NCBI RefSeq assembly: GCF_035083965.1 | Contig: NC_089731.1 | Span: 7,601,501 to 7,665,500 of the forward strand | Direction: 5' to 3' | Source: Branchiostoma lanceolatum | Lineage: Eukaryota > Chordata > Leptocardii > Amphioxiformes > Branchiostomatidae | Length of the DNA: 64,000 nucleotides | Shown here: one piece after another, positions 22,401 to 32,639 of the stretch | Position numbering within the stretch: the stretch's first letter is position 1 | Layout of the letters: each line of letters begins with the position of its first letter | Notes under the pieces: generated by a model | Told to the model about the DNA's origin: nothing | Databases searched by the model: none | Seen by the model: the letters and a program-made list of their open reading frames with translations, nothing else | Made by a program: the position numbers and the translations under genes

Positions 22401-25400
22401 CGGTCCACCCAGGCGAGCAAGTACATTTGTATCCGCCATTTCTGTTCACACAGCGTCCATGTTGACATGGTCTTGTCTTACACTCATCTATATCTGTTTG
22501 ATAGTGGTGAAATATTGTGGGCAATGTCAAATCAGCAAAAAGGGCATTCAGTTACAACTGAGTTTCATCAATTGCGTACTAGTATACTGACAATATGTAG
22601 CACATATACAGACCACGCAAACACATGCATGCATAAGCAAATACACACCTATAGCAAAAGCCTTCTCTTAAAGAAGGCCCCTTTTTACATTAGTGAATAC
22701 ATAGGTCAAACTCACCTTGCTGACAGTTCTGTCCAGTCCATCCAGGTGAACAGCCGTGCAGGTATCCACCATCTTTGTTCACATTGCGTCCATGTTTCCG
22801 TGGCATTTTGGTGTACGCGTCTTGGCCTTTGTGATGGAGGGGATAAATCGTCTACAAAAGTTAATTGCTTACAAGAGTTCACAGATGTCATACCTCTCCA
22901 ATTAGAAGTTCAAGTAATTATGGCATTTTCTTATTCATTATGTATACGGCTCCATAGTTTTCAACACTTAATTTGCTCGTCTTAATGACTTTAGGTCAAG
23001 GCTTAGGCCACACTGTTTAGATTTTCTGGATATATCTTTTTGACACCGCGAAAATTGCGTAAACAGTAGAGGAGACACATTGACATTATCATGAAACTGA
23101 AATACAAATTTAACTCACTAATTTTTTTCATCTACACAATTTGCAGGAGTCTGACCTGTAATCTTGTAGACCTCATTTGCCATTCCCCCGCCTTCGCCGT
23201 CCGCCGCACAGGCTGTGGAAGGTCCGTACTTGTTGTAGGTGTTCTGCGCATCAGCAGACCCAGCACACCAGCCGCCATGTTGTACACCAAACACGGTAAA
23301 ACCACGAGAAAGTGCAACTTGGTAACATTTATCGATGGGGTTTTGACGGAAAAGGTAGCTCCCATCCAGGCGTGGATCTGTCCCCTCGAGTGTCGGAATG
23401 GCGCGGTCTTCACTGTCCCTCCAGCAAAGCAGGCTGGTGTACTTAAGGCTTTCGCTTCCTGAGAGGGAAGTATCAATGTAAACCCCGAGTTGATCTTCCT
23501 CACTTGTTCTTTCAGGGGGTATGTTGCTTTGCTTCCGGAGACGACGAAACTATAATTTCTACTAATGATTATTTACACATATTCCGAAATGAATGTGCTG
23601 TGTCAGGACAATGACTGAAAGGCCATCAAGATAAAGAAAAAGAAATCTTTGAATTTGCGTTCATGTTAACTGCTAAGTGGCTATTTAGAAGAACTAAAAA
23701 AAAAATTGTTTTCAGTACTACTCTAGTAGCTGGCATGAAATGCATAATTTTACACACAAGTTATATCTGTTTGTATTTGCATGTAAGCCAATTGCAAACC
23801 AATAAATATATGAAAATAAATACCTTTGTCACATTTCTCGCCTGGACCTGTAAAGAAAATGATAGAACAAATAACTTCAGGGAAGAAAATATTACATATG
23901 ACCCGACAAATCGCTTTCTAAGTTGCGTTAACGACTAAATCTGACAAAACAAACTCGCCAGTGAGATGCTGGAAGGTGTCCGCTTTTAAATGATGTTTTC
24001 AGATTGACAATTTTGGCACTTTGGAAGTGATTGAACGTGCCCGCGATTTAACGTTTAGAAAAAAATAGTCTCTACTACTTTCCTTTAAACGTTAAATCGC
24101 GGGCACGTTCAATCACTTCCAAAGTGCCAAAATTGTCAATCTGAAAACATCATTTAAAATCTTACACTTTCCAGCATCTCACTGGCGAGTTTGTTTTGTC
24201 AGATTTAGTCGTTAACGCAACTTAGAAAGCGATTTGTCGGGTCATGGCTGATTCGAATCTGAGTTTCAATGCGATCGATTGGTCGGGGTGTACTTGCAGA
24301 GATGTATAAAGAATCGAATGATAAAACCGTTACCTACTAGGTATTTATGATGAAATCATTATTACCTATTTGGCAGACAAAGTAGTTTTCATAGTTACAG
24401 CGGGTATCATCCCACTGGTGGCCTGCCCCTGACCATAGATGAGCGCAGTTCTGGGGATATAAATAGTTGGGTTCTCCTGGAGCCCATTTGGTGAAGCTGC
24501 AGTCACTCAGTGGAGTTCCGTCTGACCAGGTCCAACTTCGTCCAGCCGTCCTTGGTCCAAACCCTGGCCCGACCTAAAGGTGGCGTAAAGGTGGCAATCT
24601 ATATCAGAGGGCCTACCAACCTACGCGTTGAACTGGGACGGGGGCAGGTATCGACTTCGGAACACCTCTTATCCACTCCTGACGTCACACATCCCGAAGA
24701 TCAGCGCGCGTCAGCAAAATGGGTCAAATTCCTGATAAAGATCAATGGACACATATACAAATGCCTACAATACTTACGGCCGCGCCAGTGAGTCCAAACC
24801 AGTAATCTTTTCCATCAGCTCCATCAGTGTCCTGAATCAAACGAAGAAGAAAGTTGTACACAGCCTCTGTCTTAATCACTGCAAGACGACCTCCGGCTGC
24901 CGCACAGGTCTGCTTGGCCGCGCTGTACGTCTTCCTCTCAAGAACTACCTTGTACTTGGTGCCACCTTTGCTTCTGTAGGTATCTAGAGCTGCCGCATAG
25001 AAACACAATACCAAAACTCAAGCATTGAAATACATTCGTCACTTATTGAGATACCGATTAAAAACAAAGACACAAACCAACGACAGCCACAAAACATAGC
25101 CTCTTCCTCCTCTATCACATTACCAACATATTCGGGTATTTACGTTTAGGTAAGGCAGTCAGTACAGGTCAACTATAAGTGCTGGGCATTTAAATTGAAA
25201 CTTTGATCAGAGACAAAGGAGAAAAACAATAGCTATTTTTTCTTGCTTTGGGAAAATAGCTCACCATGCTGACAGTTCTGTTCAATCCATCCAGGTGAGC
25301 AGGTACATTTGTATTCACCATCTTTGTTCGCACAACGTCCATGTCGACATGGTTTGCTGACGCACTCATCTATGTCTGTGTGAATATGCAGGAAAAACAA

Positions 25401-28400
25401 ACGCAGATTGTTACTTAGACAGAAAATCTAAAGATAATAATGAACTTCGAGTTGGTGAGTATATGAAAAGGACTTACCTTGTTGACAGTTCCGTCCAGTC
25501 CATCCAGACGAGCAGGTACATTCATATCCGCCATCTTTGTTCACACAGCGTCCACGTAGGCATGGTTTGTTGATGCACTCATCTATGTCTGTGTGATTAT
25601 GGTGGGAAAACAGATCTGTTCCTCATACAGAAAATTTCGAAGTAAAATTGAACTTCCAGTCCATCCTTGCCTACATGTGCATTTGAATCCGCCATCTTTG
25701 TTCACACAGCCTCTATGCTGACAAAGCTTAAGGCGTCCGTTACATTCATTGATATCTACGTAATGACATCAAATGAAACTAGAGTTCCACGACCTCATAC
25801 CTTCGCCGACTGATGTTAGCCTTTTCGAGTGAATGCTTATCACTCAGTATGTGAATAAGGTCCTCGATTGCATGAATTTCAAGTGATCCTTTTCTCTACA
25901 CAAAACACAGCATTAAAGTAAAATCTTAGAAAAGAGGGCCATTGTAGCATTTCCTCATATATTATGTAAATGAGGCCATCATGATTTATGTCTGATAACG
26001 TCCACATTTGATTATCTCCCAAACGCCACAAGAATGAAATCCCATCATTTACCACTCTGGAATTATAGTATTTTGTCATAAATTATGCAAATTAGGTATT
26101 CGTTTGCATAATTGATATCTATCAATATTCCTCTCTTTCTCGGTTACATGTCACGTGTTTGACTACAATGGAATGCAAGGGTTTGTATACTTTTTCACAT
26201 CACAGATCCTGATTTGCATGATTCTTATACGATCATGTAAATCATCACTCAAACTATGTACATCCCTACAAATCATGACGATCCGTCATCACCTTCTTGA
26301 GTTACTAGTATTCTCTTTCAAAGTTTAAAACAAACCCATACCTATACCTACACGAGTTCTCCCAAGAGTTATAAAAATAATCACTGTAAGAATATTTTTG
26401 CTTAATTGGTATCATAACTTTTATCTTTACTACAGAAAATAAGGCAATTTGTTGGCAATGTATTTGCTTCAATTATGCCCATATTTTCATAGTCGACATA
26501 TCAATCAGTTTTTATCAAACCTATACCTTCCAACAGGGAGAGCGTTTAATAGATCGTAAGCCCGTGTGACCTCCCTGACCCCAAAACAGAGCCCTGCACC
26601 AGGCAAGTAAAGTATCACATGTGTCCTCCAGGGACGTCTCACAGGGAGCCTGCTCCAGTAAACTAGGTCACCTGTCAGTGCAATTTAACCTGAATAAATA
26701 GACTTAAAAATAGCAAATTGAAAGGGAATTGTAGACATTTCCTTATAAATTATGTTAATGAGGCCTTGTCATGCATGATTTTTGTCTGATATTGTTCACC
26801 TTTACTTAGCTTCCTAATGATACAAGAATGAAATTCCAATCATTTACTGTGGTATTTTCAATTAGTATTTTCTCATTAATTATGCAACATTGGTAGCTAT
26901 TAGCTTTATTGGTATCTATCGATACCTCTCTCTTTTTAAGCTATATATGTCACATGTTTGAGAGTCCTATTTTGAAAGGCAGCAGATTTATAAACTTTCC
27001 TTGCTAATTATGCAAATTAGCTCCTGATTTACATAATGAATATTCAATTATGTAAATCATTAATCGAGCTATCTACATACCATAAATCAAGACGATCCGT
27101 TGACCATAAGTCTAGTTATTCATGTCCAAAGGTCAAAACAAATAAATTAAAAACACCCGCTGCAGCTTCAAACAAGCCGCTAGAGGGCCCAAACGTGCAC
27201 AACTTACTTCATGTGGCATGGACTATCTACCACACAAAAATCATGATTGTAGCACTTGCAGAAAATTCGACCTCAAACTTTGAAGCTACACTGCAGTACC
27301 CAAAGTACCCGCTAGGAGGCCCATCATCGAACTTGACCTTCCCCTTTAATAAATCTACCTATTCACTAAATATTATGCACAACCATCAACAGCTTCTCGA
27401 GTTATCCTGTCAACAAAGAAACACGCATACATAAACAGCCCACTGCAGTACCGCAGGAAAATGCCAGGTGACCCATTTTTGAACTTGATCTTTGTTTTCC
27501 CAATCTCTACGTACCCACCAAAAACCATGCAGATCCATCATCAATACGTCGAGTTATGTTGTCTACATACAAACACACTAACAAAAAAAGTCCACTGGAG
27601 CACTTTAGGAAAACGCAAGGTTAACCATTTTCGAACTTAACCTTCGTTCCCACAACCGCCACTTACCTACCAAAAATCAGCAAGATCCGTCAAAGTTCTC
27701 TCGACTTATGATCTCGACATACATACGGACCCACTTTACAGCTGGCGTAACCGATAACATAACCTTACCGCGAATGCATACATTCCCGGCGAAGGTAACA
27801 AAATCTATTACAAAGGAAGTTGATGACAAGGCTTAGAGGGTCAGTTACATTCATTGATATCTACATAATGACAGAAGATGGAACAACATTTATTACCATG
27901 TCTTTGTTGAAAGAAACGTCAATGTCAGGCTGATTTCGAAATGTACTTCTATAATTCTTGCTGATTGCGAATCGTGACCATCCAGGCGAGCAGGTATATT
28001 AATTTTGTATACACCATCTTTGTTCACGCAACTTCAATATTGGCAAGGGTTCCTTGAACATTCATCAATATGTGAGAACGAAAATTGATATTGTGTTTAT
28101 CATATAACGAGACATTAATGGCAAAGACGACCAGAAAGGTAAGGCATTTCTCCACATTGATAAATAAAACTCACCTTGCTGACAGTTCAGTCCAGTCCAT
28201 CCAGGTGAGCAGGTACATTTGTATCCGCCATCTTTGTTCACACAACGTCCATGTCGACATGGTTTGCTGTCGCACTCATCTATGTCTGTATGAATATGCA
28301 GAAAAAGCAAACACACATTGTTACTTAGACAGAAAATTTAAAGATAATAATGAACTTCGAGTTGGTGAGTATATGAAAAGGACTTACCTTGTTGACAGTT

Positions 28401-31400
28401 CTGTCCAGTCCATCCCGGTGAGCAGGTACATTTGTAGCCGCCATCTTTGTTCACACAACGTCCATGTCGACATGGTTTATTGATGTCTGTGTGATTATGG
28501 GGGAAAAACAGATCTGTTCCTCATACAGAAGATTTCGAGGTAAAATTGAACTTCCAGTCCATTCTTACCTACATGTACATTTGAATCCGCCATCTTTGTT
28601 CACACAGCCTCTATGCTGACAAAGCTTAAGGCGTCCGTTACATTCATTGATATCTACGTAATGACATAAAATGAAACAAAATCTATTACAAAGGAAGTTG
28701 ATTGCAAAAATAAAGATTTAAAACAAGACACAAACCAGTGTGCTCATTTGATCACTTTTTGATTGTATGTCCCAAATATTTTGATTTACGTAATTCACTA
28801 TACTCAATGCTATCGTTGGACTTACCAGGATTTATCTCAATGGACTTAAATAGCAAATTTAAGTACATAATGACATGTGACAACCCATGCATGGTATACA
28901 TTGGGAAATATATCAAAGAATGTCTAGACGTAAGAAACTCCTCCAATAATTGTAAAATCCCATTGTCATCCCATACTACTACACCATATTGTATAAGATA
29001 GACTAGTACACCATATTGTATAAGATAGACGGATTAGCCTAGTAGAATGTTATCTATGTACCAGTGAATGCCATACTCTGTACCTTGTACAATTGTTGAG
29101 CAATAAAGTTATTATTATTATTATTATTATTATTATTTGACGGAAATTGACGTGCAATGCGTGAAAACATTGGAAGGGAACGACAACAAGAAAGGAAAAA
29201 AACTCACCTTGCTGACAGTTCTGTCCAGTCCATCCAGGCGAGCAGGTACATTCATATCCGCCATCTTTGTTCACACAGCGTCCATGTAGGCAAGGTGCTC
29301 CGCTGCACTCATTGATGTCTGTTTAATCACGGGTAATGTTTAGGTGAAGCAATTCAGTAACTGTGAACTGATTATATGCGCATACAAATGCTGGACATTC
29401 AAAAGGGCATTTTAATAAGAAAAAAGGACAACCACATTGGCGTTATATCTTAATTGCTTTGGGAAAATACTTGAACTCACCATGCAGACAGTTCTGTCCA
29501 GTCCATCCTTGTGAGCATTTACATTTGTATCCGCCATCTTTGTTCACACAGCGTCCATGTTGACAAGGCGTTGAGGGTCCGTTACACTCATTGATATCTA
29601 CATAATGACAGAAGATAGAACAACATTTATTACCATGTCTATGTTGAAAGAAACGTTAATGTCAGACTGATTTCAAAATGTACGTCTATAATTCGTGCTG
29701 ATTGTGAATCGCGAACATCCAGGTGAGCAAGTACATTTGTATCCACCATCTTTGTTCACGCAACTTCAAGGGTTCCTTGAACATTCATCAATATGTGAAA
29801 ACGAAAATAGATATTGTGTTTATCATATATCGAGACATTAATGGCAAAGACGAACAGAAAGGTAAGGCATTTCTCCACATTGATAGATAAAGCTCACCTT
29901 GCTGACAGTTCAGTCCAGTCCATCCAGGTGAGCAGGTACATTTGTATCCGCCATCTTTGTTCACACAGTGTCCATGTTGGCAAGGGTTTTTGATACACTC
30001 ATTCAGGCCTGGGAAAATATGCCGTAAGCCATTGTTAGCGTTTTAGAAAGAGTATCGCAACAATAGCTAGCCACAGACACAATTCAGGGGGCTAAAGGAT
30101 CTAGATAAACTCAAACCAACATTACTTACCCATGGTTGACAGAATTGTGACTGTCATTGGCAAAGTATCGGCGGTCACAGTGTTGTTCGTAAATGGCAAA
30201 TAGGTTGGAGTCGAGTCGATGACTATGAACTCGTCAAATGCCGAGTTGTTTTCTTCATAGAATGTCGTCTTCCATGGGGTACTGGCTTCCAGGATCATCG
30301 TGCCATTTTGTTGCAACTTTCGATCAAGTGCCACCTACCGACAAGAAAACAATTTTTGAATATCCGTACTACCCCAATTCAACTAGGGTGGCGACCTCGC
30401 TGCGACCTAAACGTTTAACGGAACGCTCGTTGAATTTCATTTACATAGATAAGAGAACGAATCTTTGGACTATTTGTGTGTTTTGTTGTCGTTTCAGTCA
30501 AGCTTCTACGTTTTGCGTGATATTCCAGTTATGAAGTAAAGGATTACACAACCCCAATTTAGGTCGTAGCGAGGTCGCAGAGCAATCGCCGTCTAGTGGA
30601 ATGGTGCCTTACGGTAAATAATACTCAACTAGTAAAAAAAGGTCACATTATGTGATTAATAAGCATCTGCTACCAATAGTAGCCTCGTTGCAGACCCCAA
30701 TTCTTTTTACACGCAGTAATTTCTGATTACTTGCTGGGTTCTGGTTGCCTTTGCCCACACCTGAGTTGAAAAACAAGAAAGCCCGGCGAAGTCTGCAACG
30801 GAGGCTAGTGTTCTGGCCACTCGGCCCCAGTAAACAAGACTTAAAAGCTTACCCTCGAGCTCCTAGCGGGGGTGATATGAGTTGCCGAGATGCTAGCGAT
30901 GATCACGACGACTGACGCTACGGCCAAAAGTCCGAAGCCCATTGCCAGCCAGCAAACCTTGCTAGATTTGAATTCGCTCCATTTTTCCGCGACACGTTCT
31001 TAGATAAAGCAGGAATGAAGGAAAATTTTATTAAAACATTTTTGAAAATCATGATGGCAATAAAATAAAGATGCTGAAACTCATGATCAAGTAAGCGAAA
31101 AACCAACATTGGCAATAAAATCCAGCTTAGATATAACCAATAGCCGGAACCTTTACTGCAGCTGGCACTGTTTTTGCATAAGGCTGCACCAAGTAATTTT
31201 TATGGATGACGTCCTTTGGAGACCCTGAATCTAATGCGAGAGCGCGAAAAAAACCCAAAAAAACAAGAAGGGCCGAAAAAACAAGATGCCTAGATTTGAA
31301 ATATAATAGTCGACGACACATGTTAGGACACAAATTGAATGAGAGAAGTGTAACAACTAACAATTATTTCATTCATCATGAAAACAGCAATAATTTTAAT

Positions 31401-32633
31401 AAATCAGTTGAAGTTGAACAGCAGTTGTTGTCCTGTCCTGTTTCTTTCCATATCCCATTGATTTGCGGCACTGTCGTAACTCTTTGGTCATAGTTACAGG
31501 AAGCGGAATTTCTTGTTTTTTTTCTTCTTCTGGGAACAGACCAAAATCAATGCGCGCGCGGACGTCATCCATAAAAATTACTTGGTGTAGCCTAATGTAT
31601 TTCAATGTCTTCTTGTTTATCTACACAGTAACTGAATTCAACAGTATTGAAGTGCGTTGCACCTAGGCTTCATATCATATGAGTCATTGCTTTATAGATA
31701 AAACGTTAACAGAGATCGTGGCTCTAGACACATTTCATTCTATTTTCGAAAACATTGCATGATATCAATGTGGAACCAAATTCATCCTGACATTCAAATG
31801 TATACATTCGTTCAATTTTCCAGGAAAAGAACTATGGAAAAAATATTTGACAAAATGAATGTAGTTGCAGTATTCATCATGACCACAATGCACCGTGGAA
31901 ATATTTCAGTTTGCAGCAATATCTAATGAATTTATGTGCCATAGTCTATCGCGTATGTAGACGTACCTTTAGCCATGTATACAAAGTTCACTTCTTTGGG
32001 ATCTTTGTACCCGTAAACATCCTCCGTTCTGTCGTAGTCGTGAGAGCAAGATTCCTCTTCAAACGCGTTGCTTACTGATTCTGGCTCTCTGGACACGTAA
32101 ACTTCCTCTGGATTGTCGTAGTCGTGGGAGCAATGGTCTTCCTCGTACCCTTTGTTGACCTCTTTGGGCTCTCGGTATCCGTAATCATCTTCTGGTTCAT
32201 ACCCAGAACACATTACTACGTGGTCTCCCACGTGAAGGTACCGAGGCGCAGGCTTAGGAGCGGAACCAGACGGGCTAGCGCCCGTCTGTTTGCCGACGAT
32301 TGTGTGGTCATAGGCATGCTTTCCACGGTTGGCAGCCTTGCTTCGGATTTTAGCGATGGGGCGAGATGCCCCTTCTTTTACTTCACGGGTATTTTGACCA
32401 CGCGTTGGAACTGGCGTGTAATCATTGGGCACGGAAGGTTGACGTTCTGAGCTCATCTTTGGGACATCTACATCTTCCCCTTTCTCCTCGTCCGCGTTAA
32501 CCTCCTGCTGACGCCCTGAGCTCAGTTTCTTGACGCCAACGTGCACCCCCTTTGTGTCCTCTTGTTCTGACGAGGGAGTCGTCGCCATTCCTACGTCTAA
32601 CCGAAAGGGGGCCATGATCAGACTCGTCCTCAT
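19448..32633 (-). CDS. Type II membrane receptor with EGF repeats, WSC-like module and C-type lectin domains
   Basis: Exons: 32633-31967 (cytosolic tail, 222 aa), 30998-30853 (membrane span LAMGFGLLAVASVVVIIA), 30334-30130 (stalk with NGT and NNT sites). EGF exons: 30008-29898, 29597-29481, 29318-29208, 28486-28388, 28285-28175, 25588-25478, 25375-25265. C-type lectin 1: 24989-24778 plus 24573-24366 (WTWSDGTPL, KWAPGEPN, FVCQ). An 8-codon linker is 23847-23824. A WSC-like module is 23458-23156 (LLCWRDSEDRAIPTLEG, GGWCAGSADAQNTYNKYG). C-type lectin 2: 22084-21914 (CQRGWSKYNNHCYK) plus 19623-19448 (WLGLSKESGQWKWTDGS). Phases agree throughout. The tail repeats a 28-aa unit (about residues 154-181 and 182-209) with CSHDYD.{4}VY. 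No signal peptide precedes the span, hence type II. The last third of lectin 2 is not found. Ligand and signalling role are inferred. Confidence 0.75.
19840..20870. mobile_element. Composite element with about 120-bp tandem array, second copy
   Basis: About eight units of 119-128 bp repeat GCATAAATTATGCAAATGAG, TCCTCATTAGCATAATTCAT, CACCTTTCCTAAAGGTACC and CTTTTACGGTAAGGG. The array ends in a unique tail and a (GAA)n tract (20830-20868). It is the reverse orientation of the element at 10188-11542, including the tail and purine tract. It lies inside the intron that splits C-type lectin 2. Confidence 0.7.
22383..22493 (-). pseudogene. Calcium-binding EGF exon with destroyed donor
   Basis: The exon encodes a perfect six-cysteine EGF (DIDECKTRPCQHGRCVNRNG, then YKCTCSPGWTGQNCQQ), with a good acceptor and the standard 111-nt length. 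Its donor position reads CAAG|ATGAAT where sisters read CAAG|GTGAGT, so GT has become AT. Because the exon is phase 1-1, skipping it would keep the frame. Confidence 0.75.
22716..22826 (-). pseudogene. EGF-derived exon that has lost four of six cysteines
   Basis: It is 111 nt, phase 1-1, with an open frame, GTGAG donor and AG acceptor. The translation (KMPRKHGRNVNKDGGY, LHGCSPGWTGQNCQQ) keeps only the last two EGF cysteines. It could be spliced in as a non-EGF spacer, or be on its way out. Confidence 0.6.
23898..24245. repeat. 348-bp near-perfect palindrome
   Basis: The left arm, starting ATGACCCGACAAATCGCTTT, is inverted at the right (AAAGCGATTTGTCGGGTCAT). The arms are about 155 bp with few mismatches (one is GGTGTCCGC versus TCTTACAC) and a loop of about 35 bp (AGTCTCTACTACTTTCC). 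It lies in the intron between the linker exon and C-type lectin 1. It could extrude as a cruciform or be a fold-back element. Confidence 0.85.
25656..25756 (-). pseudogene. Truncated EGF exon
   Basis: DINECNGRLKLCQHRGCVNK and DGGFKCTCRQGWTGS are readable, but the last cysteine and the donor are gone. A near-identical truncated copy is at 28556-28665, part of a duplicated EGF block. Confidence 0.65.
25779..27798 (-). mobile_element. Non-autonomous Helitron-like element with known empty site
   Basis: On the minus strand it runs TTACCTTCGCCGGG...GGTCGTGGAACTCTAG. The flanks AATGAAA and CAAAATCTATTACAAAGGAAG are contiguous in the paralogous segment at 28671-28699 (AATGAAACAAAATCTATTAC). The insertion therefore has exact ends and no target duplication. 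No coding sequence is seen. The body is made of diverged subunits of 120-150 bp with words such as TCGAGTTATG, AACTTGACCTT and ATGCAAATTAG. Confidence 0.8.
27985..28072 (-). pseudogene. Degenerate EGF exon
   Basis: HIDECSRNPCQY is followed by a stop, then SCVNKDGVYK and a frameshift. An even shorter sister is at 29712-29795. Both come from a duplicated block that also carries the GTTTATCATAT.{2}CGAGACATTAATGGC flank. Confidence 0.65.
28556..28665 (-). pseudogene. Truncated EGF exon, second copy
   Basis: This is nearly identical to 25656-25756 and again lacks the final cysteine and donor. Together with the intact exons at 28175 and 28388 it forms a block parallel to 25265, 25478 and 25656, so three EGF units were duplicated together. 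Confidence 0.65.
28738..29140 (+). mobile_element. Non-LTR retrotransposon 3' end with (ATT)n tail
   Basis: Translation gives FDHFLIVCPKYFDLRNSLY, then IMTCDNPCMVYIGKYIKECL and DVRNSS, the C-terminal end of a LINE ORF2 with a CP.Y..LR motif. A short 3' untranslated region with CAATAAAG leads into (ATT)n at 29106-29138. It is inserted antisense in the EGF array. Confidence 0.75.
29712..29795 (-). pseudogene. Degenerate EGF exon remnant
   Basis: It shares the HIDECS...SCVNKDGGYKCTCSPG outline with 27985-28072, but has lost about 12 bases and the donor end. Confidence 0.55.
30375..30603. mobile_element. MITE with GCGACCTCGCTGCGACCTAA arms
   Basis: GCGACCTCGCTGCGACCTAA at 30391-30410 is inverted with two mismatches at 30559-30578. 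Outer arms (TTCAACTAG.G / C.CTAGTGGAA) pair more loosely. It lies just upstream of the stalk exon of the receptor gene. Confidence 0.6.
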
Positions 32634-32639
32634 GTTTTA

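Noticed and set aside
23132-23503. 123-aa minus-strand ORF without introns
   Set aside because: It is the wrong frame of the WSC-like exon. The correct frame is phase 1 between 23458 and 23156.
24366-24573. Possible frameshift in C-type lectin 1, because an adjacent frame reads ARVWTKDGWT just before WTWSDGTPL
   Set aside because: With the acceptor at 24574 and phase 0 from the previous exon, the frame runs open through GRSWTWSDGTPL, so no frameshift is needed.
25265-30008. Regularly spaced similar units resembling a CRISPR array
   Set aside because: The units are 111-nt EGF exons with splice sites and irregular spacing in a eukaryotic gene.
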